From Chelydra serpentina (taxonomy: Eukaryota > Chordata > Testudines > Chelydridae), in contig JBAIAC010000048.1 of NCBI GenBank assembly GCA_037349315.1, positions 36,024,501 through 36,088,500 on the forward strand: DNA of 64,000 bases, read 5' to 3'. How positions within the stretch are numbered: the first letter of the stretch is position 1; every line of letters starts with the position of its first letter. Shown piece after piece: positions 26,901-41,900 of the stretch. A program made the translations under genes and the position numbers. Below the pieces are notes generated by a model. The model was not told the origin of the DNA, did not search any database, and worked only from the letters and a program-made list of their open reading frames with translations.

Positions 26901-29900
26901 ATCAAGGGTTCACTGTTAAACTGGGGAGATGTATCAAACAGGGTCACACAGAGGTTTGTCCTGGGTCAGGTACTATTCAATATTTTCATTAATGACCTGT
27001 ATAACAGGGTTGGGAGTATGCTTATGAAATTTGCAGGTGACACCAGCTGGGAGGGGTTGCTGACACTTTGGATGATTAGAATTCAAAATGATCTTGACAA
27101 ATTGGAGAATTGATCTGAATTCAACAAGATGAAATTAAATGAAGACAAGACAAGTGCAATATACTACACTTAAGAAAAAAATAAGCAAATGCACACCTAT
27201 AAAATGGGGGAAAACTGGCTAGTGGCAGTACTGCTGAAAAGGATCTGGGGGTTATAGTGGATCGTAAAGTGATGAGTCAACAATGTGATTCAGTTGCAAA
27301 AAAGGCTAATATTGCGGGGTGTATTAACAGGCGCATCATATACAAGACAGGAGGTAATTGTCCCATTCTACTTGGCACTGGTGAGGCCCCAGCTGGAGAA
27401 CTGTGTCCAATTCTGGGCACCACACTTTAAGAAAGACGTGGACAAATTGGAGAGAGTCCAGAAGACAGCTACAAAAATGATAAAAGGTTTAGAAAACCTG
27501 ACCTATTAAAGGTTGAAAAAACTGGGCATGTTTAGTCTTGAAAAAAAGACGACTGAGGGGGACCTGATTAAAGTCTTTAAATATGGTTCTTATAAAGAGG
27601 ACTGCAATAAATTGTTCTCCAGGTGCACTGAAGGTAGAATAAGAAGTAATCGGCTTATAATGCAGTAAGGGAGATTTAGGTTAAATATTAGGAAAATACT
27701 TTAACTACAAGGGATTGTTAAATTCTAAAATAGGCTTTGAAGGGAGGTTGTGGAATCCCCCTCATTGGAATTTTTTTAAGAACAGGTTACACAAACACCT
27801 GTCAGGGATGGTCTAGGTATACTTGATCCTGACTCAGCACATAGGGTGGACTAGATGACCTTTCAATGCTCCTTCCAGACCTACAATTCTGTCATTTTAT
27901 GATTTTGCCTAACTCAGCAAGCTACCCTGCCATGTCAATTGGCTGTGTCATCCTCTATTACCTCCCCTAAATGGTTATGTAAGTTGCTCTGCGCTGTTAA
28001 AAACAGCTATATTTCACATCAAAACCGGCTGCATTTCATTTGTGAAGGGATACAGAATAATGTGGATTGATTTGTGCCATATGAATGTAAATAATCTTTC
28101 AGAACTATAATGTTACTTCAAACAGTATTCACATGTTAATGCTTTAGATAGTTTAATGTGCTCCTGACATAATGAATTCTGTAAGTGGCCATGCATTATA
28201 AGAAACATAATCCACTTTGATTGAATAAATCCATATAAATAGCACTTAGCATGTGGGGAACCATGCTGGTCCATTCACTGACCAGTAACCATAGTACTTC
28301 TAGCGTAGTTGGCAAGAACCAATATAAAAACATACTGAGACACAGTGAACTAAGAACAAAAACTTAAATCTTTCAGATCTCTGCATGGAGATGTTTCTAC
28401 TTCAAGATAGCCAGCAAGCTTAAACGGAAAACAACAGTACTGATTAGGTCCCCAAAAAAATCCATTTTCACAAGGCAGATAAGTAAAATGAACAGCTGAA
28501 TTTCTTTGAACTAGGCTCAGGGAAACAAAATAAATGTATAGGGAACATCTCAAAGCTTCTCTGCCACAGAGCTAATCAACAGGAAAGAAGGATGGGTAGC
28601 AGTTCGGCCAGAACATGCTGGCAGAACAAACAAGCTCAGCAAGGAAGTTAATTGAATGACAGTTAAAAGGACACTGGCTTGCAATATGCGATACGTGGCC
28701 AAGAACGAGTGAAGAGAAAATAATGGTTTTTTACATTAGCATGCAATCAAAACCTTACTTCTGAACAAGTATACATATAAAATAAATAGATAATATACAT
28801 TATAGTAGATTCAGTGCAAAATACAGAAACATTTTAGCATTCCATATACAGGGTTCACTGAAGGTTATAGACAAGTTATTTTAGTGGTTAAAAAAAACAC
28901 ATTACAGCATAGAACACGAATTTAAGAAATTTTGAAAACAAAGTTTCTCAAGTATGGATATCCTCACCTGGGACTCCAGCAGTCACTATTCAAGAACAAC
29001 AAAAGAGTACTTTTAAGGAATCTGCAAGTGCCATCACAGCATCCTAAAACTATTGATTTGGCATACGTTTTTGTTATGCAAGCAAATGTCCCTGAAGACA
29101 TTCTGAATTTCATTCCAGAACACACATCAAACAGAGTCAAATGGGTTCATTGGAAAGATTTCCAGAAAATCACAACAGTAAATCTACTCAAAAGGAAGAT
29201 TTAAAATTTAATATTACTGAAAATGTTTAATTTGACTAATCAGCCTGTGGCTGATTAGCTACTTTTATGTTAAAAAGTTTCCTGATTTTACATTGTGATG
29301 AACGCACAGGGTCCTAGCTCTCTGTTAGATAAAGACAAATAAACCGGATTTTTTTAGTCTCAGCCTACTTACTACCTGGCAACCTTGATACAAGTGCTGA
29401 ATGTGGTGGGTTCCTTTTTATAAGGAAGTGAGAATGAAAAAGAATTGCTGTCATGTTCCAGCCTGAAAGTTTTATTCCATCTTACTTCTCCTATGAAGGT
29501 ACTGCAACAGGCAATTACATTTAAACCTAATTGGGCCTAGTCAAAGAACTGGTTCCACCAATGGGCAGACTTACACACAGAACCCATCCTGCAATAGGAA
29601 GACACCATAAAAGCCTATTGATGGGGGAGTGTTGAACAGCAAGAGGGGTTTTTGTTTTTTGTTTTTTAAATCTTAAAAGAAAGTTAACTCAGTTGGGAGC
29701 TCCAAACCTTGAGTCCAGGGAGAGAATGACAATTAAAGTACCTGGGGAAAGACACAATTGAACTAGACTCAGAGGGGAAGATTTGAAATCCAGAAAGCAA
29801 CTCAAGAATTGTCAGTCCTGTGGAGGAACAAGGGAACCCAATTTTGAGAGCCACCTGTGTGTTGGATTTGTATCATCTTGTTGACTTTGGGCATGAATTA

Positions 29901-32900
29901 AAGCAATTTTGCACTAAGCCTTTTGGTCTCAGTAAGTTTCTGCAATCATTGCCATACAAAGTCGTTTTTTTCACGATTTGTGCAAAAGTCCATGTTCAGA
30001 TGTGGAAATGGAGGGAGGGAGGGAAATAGTTTGCTTTTGGCTCTCAACCTGAGAATGAGTCTTATTGAAAAATACATTTTAATTTTTCATTAGAATATCA
30101 AAAAATGAACCAACTAATTGTGCAGCCAACATTTTACAGAACCATTTGAGATACATACTAATACTAGCCTTAGTCACTTTGCACTAGGTCCTTGAGATAC
30201 ACAGAATTTACCAAGTGAAGAATGTGTTTCTAGAATTTAAAATCAACATCACACCATATTTCAAGAAAATTATTACCATATTCATTGTGCCTTAAATATA
30301 GGGACATCTTTTGCTGTGCATCAAATCTCTTTATACAGAGAACCAGACACTAACCTCTGAAGTGTCATATAACTTGAAAATATTAGCTATTTACTTTGTT
30401 CACAAAGAAAGAAAATAAATTAAGTTAATGACATATGAAACCATGTTGTAATTCAGAGAAGGTAAGCTGTTTTAAGAAAACATGGAATTGAGAATTTTCC
30501 ATAACATGTAAATCCTTCTACATAGTAAATATGTAAGCAGGAGTGGAGGTACCAACAATACACAGTTAATTGAGAGTCTAAAAGAAATTGGACCAGCACA
30601 TTACTACAGTCTGCAAACAATTAAATTAGGTAGTGTTGCAAATATCAGTGAAGAAAGGGAATCACTACAGAGGACCTTAGAAAGTCTTGGTAGGGAGAGG
30701 AAACAGCAGATTTCAACTTTAAAAAGCAACGCTAAAGAGGTTTTTTTTACGTTGTTTTTTTTTAAATCAGAAGTTTAAGAGAATGAAACATGAAAAAGCA
30801 GTGAATTTGAAAGAGTATAGTTTAGTGCAGGGGTTCTCAAACTTCACTGCACCCCCTTCTACATCCCCTTCTGACAACAAAAATTACTACATGACCCCAG
30901 GACGGAGGACCGAAGCCTGACCCCACCTGAGCGCCACTGCCCGGGGGGAGGGGGTGAAGGGTCGCAAAGCTTGAGTCCCATTGCCCTGGGCAGGGGGAAC
31001 AAAGCAAAAGCCCAGGCAGGGGGCCTGTAACTTGAGCCCGCCATCCCAGGCTGAACCCTCAGGTTTTGGCTTCGGCCCCGGCCAGTGGGGTTTAGGCTTT
31101 GGCCCTGGGCCCCAGCAAGTCTAATGCCAGTCCTGGCAACCCCATTAAAATGAGGTCCCGATCCACTTTGGGGTCCCGACCCACAGTTTGAGAACCACTG
31201 GTCTAGTGAACAGAGCAAGGGATTTGGCGTCTTCATTCTTTTTACCATATTGTGCCTCAGTTTATCTGTATAATGGAAATGCCATCCACTGTTGGTCCCT
31301 GCCACTTCTCTACTCCAGCCTTCTGGATGATGGTGGAGGCAGTGAGCCTTATTGGATAAGCCATTCCTCTCCTCTGAAGGTGCTTTGAAAAGCAGCTTCC
31401 CAGCACCACAGATCTTAGGGTCTGTACACCTCTTTACAAAATATATTTTTGGCCTGAAATCAAGATGAGTGTCTTATTAAATAAAACAAAATCTTAAATG
31501 CAGAAGTGTTTACTGGTTGAAGCTAAGCAATTCCAGAACATTTCTAAGAAATGAAAGAGCAGCATAATAATCAGCAAAGGAATTTTAATCTTTTTGCTAC
31601 TATACTTTGATTTAATAGAATAATTGAAGGAGTTGGTCAGAAGTTTGAGTTAGTCAAGGTTTGGCCAAGTGTGAGAATATATGAGGGCTCAATCTGTGAC
31701 ACACAAATTTATTTCAGTACCTTCAATCTAGAGACACGATTTCAAGTTTCATGTCAATGTCTGGCTAAACTGAAGTACCTCTGAGCTCACTAATTTTCCA
31801 CTTTTCTTCAAAGAGTAATGAAATCCCTCAGAGTTTAATGGTATGATCACAAATGAAGCAAGCTAAAATGTGTGCTGAAAGTAGCATTTAAAACAATCAC
31901 TTTTTCTAATAAAATATTTGAGTATTAATAGATGCTATTTACACATTCATTTAATATTTTGAGGAAAGGAAATTCTTGTAATTAGTTTTCTGTTTTTTAA
32001 ATAGAATAAGATTCTACATCATATGTTCAAGACATTTTCATTTTTTCCAAAGTGAGATATGCACAGATACATAGCACAAACACACTGCATGTGCACATGT
32101 AAGCATACTGATTAAAGGAAAATGTTTTGTAACCACATTGTGTAAGCCTCCTTTAATCGGGCTTTTGAATCTCAATATAACAGCTATATATGGGTCTATC
32201 TTTATTTTGCTGGAATTATGGACCTGACTCAAAATTAGGAGAAAAGATTCCCATTTACTTCAATCAGTTTTGGATCAAGCCTTAAGTGAAATGCACTATG
32301 TTACAGCACTATTCCAACTGAGAGCCTGATCCTGAACTCACTGAAGTCAATGACAGTACTACTATTAATTTCAGTGGGTACAACATCAAGCCCTGAATGC
32401 AGGAGTATGAAGTGTTTATCTCCTATTTGTGGTCTACAATTTCTGTCTCTCTTTTTTAACACTAATTTAAGCTTGAGTGTATGATCACACTTCTGAATCT
32501 CAAAGTACCAGGTATCATCTTAATCCAAACCCACAGAGGATTTTGATGGACCAAGTCTCTTATTAACTCCATGCACATTTTATTAAGTGATTGTAATAAC
32601 AGCTGAAATAAAGATCATTTTAATAACCATAATATAAATATACACACACAATCTTAAAATGAGACATGTTAAAGGTTATATGTAAAGAAAACAGTATGCA
32701 AATACTATGCAAGACAACTATGTTACCACGTACTGTGCAGAGGTCCTTGTACTGTAGCTTCTGAAATTTGGTGTCCGAGTTTCCTGCGCACAGCTCTACG
32801 TACCCAAGAACTACTTGAAACACTGTGTTGTGAATGGCTTGAGTGAAGTGCATATGTAGTTGGTCCATCGCTGTCTGAAAAGGAAGGAAAAGCAGAAGAT

Positions 32901-35900
32901 CGTTACATTGGTTGAGTTCATCTCGTTATCTACCAGACCTGTGTGTCCTTTTCAGAGTCACTGCTTTACAGGACACATTCGCCCACCTTGTAAGTGTGAC
33001 CTACATTCTTTGTTCCTAGATGTATAACCTAGCATTTGACTCTGTTAAAACATATGTTGTTCAAATGAGCTCACATTGCCATGCAGTCTCGGTGGCCCAT
33101 ATAATTTCCATCAGTCCCTATCATTATTTACCACTTCAATTTGTGTCATTTGCAATTTTTACCAGCAATTTTATATTTTCTTCCAGATCATTACTAAAGA
33201 TAGTGAATAGCACTGGGGTGAGTACAGATCCATGTGGGACCCCACTAGGGGGGAAAAAAACCATTTGATTACTACTTGCCATTTACAATATTTTTTTAAA
33301 GATTTATCAGGTAACCTATTTTTAATCTATTTTCCATGCAAACACACTGAGTGGCATTAAATATGTTAACACCTTTAATATTTTACTGATTGCATCCCCT
33401 ATCAGATTTTCCATGATTTTGCCTGGGATCTAGATCAGGCTAACTACCCTATAGTTTCCTGGGTCTTCCCATTACCCTTTTTAAATATTGGTAAAACATT
33501 AGTTTTTTCAGCCCTCTGGAACTTCCAAAGCGTTGCAAGATTTGTTTAAAAAAAAAAAAAAAACAGAAAAAACCCCCACAACATTAGTGGTTCAGAGAGC
33601 TCCTTAGCTATTCTTTTAATACTCTTGAGTGAAAGTTATCTGGTCCTGCAGAGTTAAAAGTGTTTAACTTTAATAGTTGCTTTCTATCTTCCTCCCCAGT
33701 TACTGATGGAAGAGAGTAAAATATGAACGTTATTCTGCTTCTTTCCAAATACAGAACAGAAAAGCAAATAATCGGATCATTTTTGCTAAACCTAGCTTGA
33801 ATTAGATAATCTAAATAGAATGAAAAATGAAGACCTTAAAAAGGTTTGGTACTAAAGTTATCCAAAATAAACAGCAATTAAAATAGGGAGACTTCATTTT
33901 GTGCTCTGCAGATACTGAAGTGTTTTTCAGGACAAGTCTAGAACGGACATCTTTAAAATAAAAATATAGCCAATACTGCAGTATCAGTACTGTCAGTTAA
34001 GAAGAAAAAACTTCCTGCTTTATAATGTATGCAAGTTCTAAAATACTATTCGCTGTTTCGTTCTGTTGATCAGAAAACTCACAAGTTAGCTACATTCATT
34101 AAAATACGTTTAATTATTTATGTATGTTTGATTAATTTGCTTATTGACATTTCCCAACATATCATACATTACACTTTGGAACCACAGATGGGTTACATTT
34201 ACTTTTGAAGCCTCGCATTTAATAAATGAGTTAATTCTTCCAAATACATTTTAAAAATTTACAGACCACCACTGGCACAGGAAAGCTAAATTAATCTTTT
34301 TCCTGACACAACTGCTTATGTTTGAGTATTTTAATACTTTTGAAAAATGCTTTAAGTTAATAAATGAAATAAGACCAAAACCAAAGCATCAAAAAACAAT
34401 GTACATACACTTGAAAAATTATGTTGTTGCCATAACAACGAAACACTGAAAGAGCTAATCCACATGGATGAAGGCAGTGTTAAAAAAATTAGCATTCAAA
34501 GATCAACCAGGCCTCACACATTGCCAAATAAATCAACAAATTCATGACCAGGAAGAACTGGGCTAAGTCCTTACCTCATCCTCAACAGAACACAGAGACC
34601 CTGAGTTAGTGTCCAAACTATCCCTTCCCTGGGGGGCTGTTTTATTGATAACCCAGACACAACACCACAATACAAACCTCAACCTAACTTTCCTCCTCAA
34701 GCTTGTCTATTACTAAGGTTTCTCTCCAGAACATCCTCAGTCCCAGCTCCTACTTTCCTCTACTGTTCAGGTTGGAGTTAACTGTATCCCCCTGTTATCA
34801 TGATTCTCCAGTAACTACCCTATTTCTTAATGAAACGTACTGCAATCCTATCCAAGGTCTTAGATCTGCAAGAGAGTTACATAAATGGGGTTTAAACTCC
34901 GCTGCAACCTCTAGTATGGAATGGCTACAACAGCTCCAAACTGACCACAGTGACATTTTGCATTACCCATGCAACCTATCACAACAAATATGAGCATTGC
35001 TAAAGTCTTTATAAAACACATACGCAACAAGATGGAGCGCTGTCAATAAATACATTTCCAAGGTAGTCCTTGCCAACTTTATATTGTGGCAGAATTAGTC
35101 TTAATATTTTATAAAGAAAATAAAGTACTAACCTGTGTCTTTCCAAGTAGTCTGTAAGCCTGCTGCACCTTGGTATAATGATGGATATCAAAGTTTTTGC
35201 ATATTTTGGAGAGGGCTACATCTAATTGTTCCTAATGTAATTAAAGAAGTAAATGTTAAACATTCAATAAAAAGAATCCAAGGAGTTCTTTTATCACAAT
35301 ATGAGGTTCTAATCCATATTTATTACAGATGCTGGTAGCAGCATCTATTAAGGTAGCCCAACACTTCCCCTTATAAGTCCATGTTTTCAAATCTTTTAAT
35401 TCTGATAAACTTTAGTAAAATTAGACACAAATTTTCCAGGCCAGGTGACTGCCTCACGCTGAATTATTTGGCATTATTTCAGCCAAAATGGCTTAGCCAT
35501 GTTTAAGATTGAGGCTAGTGAAAAATATGTTGTTTTGCTCATGTTAAAAAGATTCTGGAGACTTCTTTGAAAAGCTCTACTGTCCAATACTGTGGAGCAG
35601 GGACTTATAATTTGGGAAGGGCAGGCAGAGGTCTTCATGTCATGTCAGGCATATGCCTTTTTGCCATACCCGGGAAAACCCACCCACATTTGGCCAAGTA
35701 ATAAGCCTTAAAAATAAATAATTAAATCAATAAATCGCAATTTGCACACTCTCCATAGAGACTTGTTACAGCTTCGCAGCTGAAAACTCCAAAGATTTCA
35801 TCCACACTGAGCATGCTCCAGCTTGGGACCAAGCAGGACTTCCTCTGCAATTGCAGCCAGAAACCAGAACTTAAAGAGTGTCTCTCCTGTGCGCATGGTA

Positions 35901-38900
35901 CTCCCCACTGCTGATGCCCAGAGACTTCTGAAGAAAGCTGCCTGATTCAAATGCACAAAGAACAAGAGTCGGATGCCGGGTGCAGATGGGAATAAACTGG
36001 GACAAAAGGCCTAGGAATATACAACTTGGAATGGAGATTTTAAGGCTGGTGAAAGGGGAAGGAAACTGGGTCTGAGAGTTGGTATGGAGGAATTCTGAGA
36101 CAGGGAGCAGAAGTGAGAGACTGGATTGGGCTGGGCAAATAGATTGGGACCATAACAGAGCATGGGGGATATGATTCATAGATTTACTTTTTTTTTTTTT
36201 TTTTAAAGGCCAGAAGGGACTACTATTCAATTATCTAGTCTGACCTCAAAGCAGAAAGAACCAGAGCAAATACAAAATAAATTGAATATAGTTTCAGCTA
36301 CTACAACTTCTGCAATTCCCCAACTAATTTTTGTGGATTTAAACCCTGCTTTCCTTTGTGTGTGCGTGTGATACAGAAATAGGGGAGGGAAAATATTGTG
36401 TGAAAGACCCACACAAAGCAGGAACATAAAAGAGTCAAACTGACTAAGCACAGATTGCTGTCAAATGCACAATGTAAGTTAACTGAAAAAATTAGAGAAT
36501 TTTTCTCTTAACTTTCAGATATAGTTGTCTTAAGTATTACTTGGGTAACAGAAAATAAATATGCAGAAAAAGGCAATTTTGAACCGAACATTGTGCTTTG
36601 ATATAGCAGACTAACGAAATGCATGCGAAGAAACAGAAGCACTCAACAACTGAAAAGTGCCACTACTAAAAGATTAACCAGCTGAACAAGAGCTCTTATA
36701 TTCTCAAATAACTGATAATATAAACACTCCATAAAGCACAGGCTGTCCTTATGTTAATCTTTGCAATGTGTAGAACATAGTTAATTCCAATGTTTGAAAG
36801 AGGACTTCTCTTTCTTGAACAGGGACAGAAGGGAGATAGGGACATCTGGTCAGACCACAGATGGAATGTACTGTTCCAAAATGGAGGTGAAGGGGAGAAA
36901 GCTTGTGCCTGAAAAATGATGCTCACATCTCTACAGGTCAGGGTCGGGTGAGAGAGAGGGAGAGGGAGAGAGAACACGAACGAATGTTGCTGGTTGGACA
37001 AAAAGGGGATGCACTCCCAGTGAGGGAGAGGAATGCCTGCCCCAAAATGCCTGTGCTAGCCTCCCCCTCTTCTCATGTTTGCTTTTTTCCCCAATGACTG
37101 GCTAAGGAGGAGAAGGGAGAGTTGTAGCTCATTGCCTCCCCCAAAAAAACAATTTAAAAACGTTTCCCTAGACTGCAGATGCCTTTTGCCTCTTCAGCCG
37201 TCCTGCCTTCCCTCCCTGTAGTTCTAGATAGTGAGCTGTGTTTCCAGGATATTGTGAGTGTGACCAATTGCCTGTTTTTGGGGGATGAGGAAAGAATTTT
37301 CTTTCATTGGGCCAAACTGGCTAAGGTACGGTTTTTCACCTTCCTCCCAGCATTGTGGAAGTACTGGTGGGGTAAAGACAACTAGGATTTGGAAATCTAA
37401 TATTAAGAGAATATAGAAATGTGCAGTTTGTTGCAACTTGTGGCCACTCTCCAATGTGGATAAAGGCTAAAAGGGCCAGCTCCCACAGATAAATGAGACC
37501 TGAGATTTCACTGGTAGGGAAGCCTGAAATCTTTGCAGACAAAAGTCTCTCTTGGTACTCGTCTCTACCCACCTGAGTTAGAGGACTCAGACGTGAGCTG
37601 AGTCCTGAGTGTGGTGGGTAGGTGAAGAAGTCCACCCCAAGTTACTCGTGATTTGGTAAGAGCATAGTAACCCTACACGGGACTCAGTTAAATGCCTGAT
37701 ATGAGAGATGGGTGAGCATATACCACCCCTACCCACTGTTAAGCTGATAAAGTTGCAGTCTACCAGTTAAAATCCATTCCAGTGTCTGTCTTTCATTCAC
37801 CCGTGTATCCTGAACAAATCAAGAGCTTGAGTGTTAATCATGAACTACCTGTGAATCGCTGCTGCTTCAGCAGAATTTAATACAAGGCAGGATTTACTTT
37901 ACAAAGCAGTGAGGGAGGATGTAGAGGTGCATGCAGCCCTTTCAGCAAATTAATTCAAAATCTGTTCAGTTGGATTAACACAAGATGAAAAATTAGTCAC
38001 TAATAAGAAACTTGTCGGGTAGGAATCAGAAACAGTGAATTAGTGAAAGAAATGGGAATATGAAATCTGAGTGAAAACAACAACAAAAAATATGCCTAGC
38101 CTGTATTAAAAGGGAAAAATAAAAGCAATACTAATCCAACAAGTCTTTTAATCATTCCCACACCAAGTGAGACCATGGAGGAGAAACCTATCACTAGAAG
38201 AAAATAAAAGGAAAGTTTTGTAGAGGTTTTAATTAGATTGAAGTGAAAAATAAAAGGGACCATGAGGAAAACTTTTTTAAAAAAAAATACTACATCTACT
38301 TCTAATCTACATACAAACCTGACTTTCCACAAAGTATATAGCATGCTGTATCCCAGATAAACTTAATTCCTTTCTGACTTCTTTAAAATTAAATGCTGGC
38401 ATAAACTTTAATTCAATATAGGGCCCACAAGTTTAGCTATCATACTACTGTGAGTTTAACTCTGTGCACACAATTCCATATAAGTGTCTAAAGCATTACA
38501 GAGAGAGATTTTAAAGTAATTCTTATGTAAATAACTGCTAACCCCAAAATATTTGAATTAGGAAGTCACAATAAACATCGAAATGTAAAAATATTCACAT
38601 ATTATAAAAATCCAAACACTAATTCTTACCTCTATTTGTTCCAAAGTGTCTTGCAGTTTTGAATTCAATTCACTAGTAAGAAAATAAAATCCTGGTATTA
38701 CATTATGTTTAAAACCAAACTAATAACTGTCAGTAATGTTTCACAGCAAGATCGCTGTTCTAAAAAGTGTATGTCTGTGTAACATCATGCCACTATCCTT
38801 CTAAAACCATTCATCTGCCATTAAATACAGCACAAAGTTTAGTGCAATTACACTAGTAACACCATTACTAGACACTCTATTGGCTTATCAAGTTGGCATC

Positions 38901-41900
38901 AGTTAGTATTTGCACTTGCAATGAACAAACTAGTGCAATTATTGTAGCCCATTTATATTGCAATAGTATCCAGAGACTCCGATCAGGATCAGGACTCCAT
39001 TGTGCCAGATATAGAGGACACACACACCACCACCTCTGCCTGCAGGAACTTATGAGCTAATAGTGCTGAATCCCGCAATCTGATCTGCAAAAGTGAACCC
39101 CTGCACCTACACAGAGTCCCAATGAAATTAATAAGCACAGAAGTTCCCGAGCACAGATTAAATTGCAGGATCAGGACCTGAAGATGCTGATATATAAAGG
39201 TTAGTGGGAAGACAGATGCATTTAGACATGCACACTTTCAATGCATCTAGAACTTTTATTGTAGTTCGAGAAAGTGTAAGTCAACTATTCCCATCTATTC
39301 CCTACACCTGACATTTATAACATGCAAATTGCTAACTATTTAAAAGCATGAACAATATTTAACAAAATATATCTTTGGCAAAGACTAGGCATGAAAATTT
39401 TAAAGCTAACAGTAAAAATTATGTCTGATTAAAAAATACTACAGAGGTAAAACAGTTCCAACAGAATACAAGATAACAGTTATGTTGAAAGACTCAGTTT
39501 AGAACAGGGTATCTTAGAAAGCGACATGTGCAGAGGAATATCTTTTTACAAGAAAGAAAAAAATTGTTCTGCATATAAACAGTGCTGTTCTCCAACTTGA
39601 GGGGATTTGTACAGCAATAGGAAGCATTTGCATTTGAATATGGGGTGCCCGGGAAACAGTTTTAGCTGAGCTGGTGAGCAATATCCTCCTGACTATGGAC
39701 AATGAACAAACATCCATGCTCATCTCATGAGTGGCCAATGTAGAATAGCTGTATTTCAACCAGGTTGGTAAAAGCTTGCTTAATGGGGTTTGCCCCAAAG
39801 GCACCTGTCAGAATAGAGAAGAGCCACAAACTTAATTTTTTTATGCGAGTCACTTCCAGTGCAATATTCCATCTAGAAAGCTCTGCAAGCTGCAATCAGC
39901 ATAGCCAATAAAACAGAGGGAGAGACAGGTGGACATCTTAGCAGCATCAAGTACTTTGACTGTCTCTTAAGAGAAAGGGAGTAGAAAATCTTTCAGCATT
40001 TCATAATGTATCCGCATAAGACCAACGTACCAAGGTTGCATGGTCTTTGTAAACTGGTATAGTTACTTTTATCCGGAACTCAAAAACCTCCGAGGGCAAA
40101 ATCCTCAAATGCTGATCCTACAACTTCTAGAGAAATGTGATCAGAAGTGTAAATGCTTTGAACCTATCAAGTGATAATTCCCCAGGGCACTTTCAGCTGC
40201 CAGATGCAGAAAGCAGTTGTAAATGATATTCAATAAATGATCTAGCATAGTACAGTAAATGTACAGAAAGCCAAGAGGGAGTAAAAAAACACCTCAAAAG
40301 ACCTCTTAAGAATCTGTCAAGTTTCCTTCTCTATGATATGCTTGGGAGAAGCCTCAATAGAGAGGGGAGATTAACAAGAACAGTTTTCCATCCATCCAGG
40401 TGAATCTTCCTTGGGTACAGATATGCATAGCTGTTTTTTGTCCACAGGAAGTAAGTAATATTGTGAAACATGGACTGAGAGGGTAAATCAGAAAAAATGG
40501 CTGCACAGGTGTTTTGTTTCTGCTCTTCCAAATGAAGACATGCAAAATAAGCCTGCTTGTTTTCTTTCAAAATTTACGGAGAGGGTGGGGGTTTCATACC
40601 TAACTGACCAACCTAAACCTTTAACAGCCTTTTTAATTTCAGAACAGCTGGTCTTTTGGACTTAAGGCACTGGCCAGCAATAAGAGAACATATTTACTGT
40701 TTAGCACTTCTCCTGTACAATAGCTATGCATAGTTCTCAGCAATACAGATGAAGTACATTCCCTAAAGAGCTTACAACCTAGGTTAAGACAAAAAAAACA
40801 AGGGATGGAGAAAGATGAGGGAAAGCACAATAAGAATGTGATTACTTGAGAGACTGAAGTCTTAAGGGTATCAATTATTTTTCATTATATTTTATTTTAA
40901 ATGTTTAAGAGGGTGTAGTTTATAAACTTCATTAAAGTACTGGATTTTGAAAAAAGAGACTTAGCCCTGGTCTACAGTAGCGGGCGGGGGGGGGGGCGGG
41001 GGTCGATCTAAGATACGCAACTTCAGCTACGCAAATAGCATAGCTGAAGTTGGCATATCTTAGGGCTAGTCTACACTACCCGCCTGATTCGGCGGGTAGT
41101 GATCGATGTTCTGGGATCGATGTTCTGGGATCGATTTATCGCGTCTCATCTAGACGCGATAAATCGATCCCAGAACCGCTCCCCGTCGACACCGGAACTC
41201 CAGCTCGGCGAGCGGAGGAAGTACTGTCGACGGGGGAGCCTGCCCACTGTGGTGTGGACCGGGGTAAGTACTTTTAAAAATCGATCTAAGATATTCGACT
41301 TCAGCTACGTTATTCACGTATCTGAAGTTGCGTATCTTAGATTGATCCCCCCCCGCCCCCTCCGCCTAGTGTGGACCAGCCCTTAGATAGACTTACCTGG
41401 CCGTCCTCACGCGCATTCTGGGGGGGGGGATGGGGAGGGAACATTTACACATTTAGGGTGATAATCTCATCTCGCTCTGGCATCTTCATGCCAACTAAAA
41501 GGGCCAGAGCAAGTAAAGAGGCACTCCTAAACCCGCATACTACTGAGGAAGGATTCCCCCAGTGCAGACACTGCAGAGACAATAAAGATGCCATCCAAGG
41601 ACCCCCTTGAAAGACAGAGGGCCATGTTAGGGAAACTGCCTTAACTTAGACAGGCAGCCCTAAAGCTGTATAATTTCCTTTGGGGGCCTCTCCAGATCCA
41701 AAAGAAGCCCCGCATGAGGAGGGCACAAAGTGGCTTAAAGCTCTTAGAGGCATAGAATAGTACTTACCATTAGCATATAAAGAGTTTTCACTCGGAAGAA
41801 ATTTGACTTAAAAACAACAAAGCTATTAACATTCAAAAAAAGGACTCCAGTTCATATGCAGGCTGTGCACATATGGAGCAATCACAATAAGATAAGTAAT

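Larger units (their letters stand above)
24258..32733. other. 8.5-kb VPS50 intron between exons h and i
   Basis: Holds a MIR-like SINE, a CR1 fragment, a hAT MITE, a short palindromic repeat near 32320-32400 and an unassigned 90-codon frame at 28932-29204. The stretches 24970-26430, 27910-28930, 29205-30820 and 31210-32320 have no features that I can support. Confidence 0.6.

Noticed and set aside
32620..32733. Continuation of the VPS50 exon h frame into following sequence
   Set aside because: The frame stays open past the GTACGT donor but the next exon's peptide joins exactly at 32734, and the extra text is not VPS50-like.
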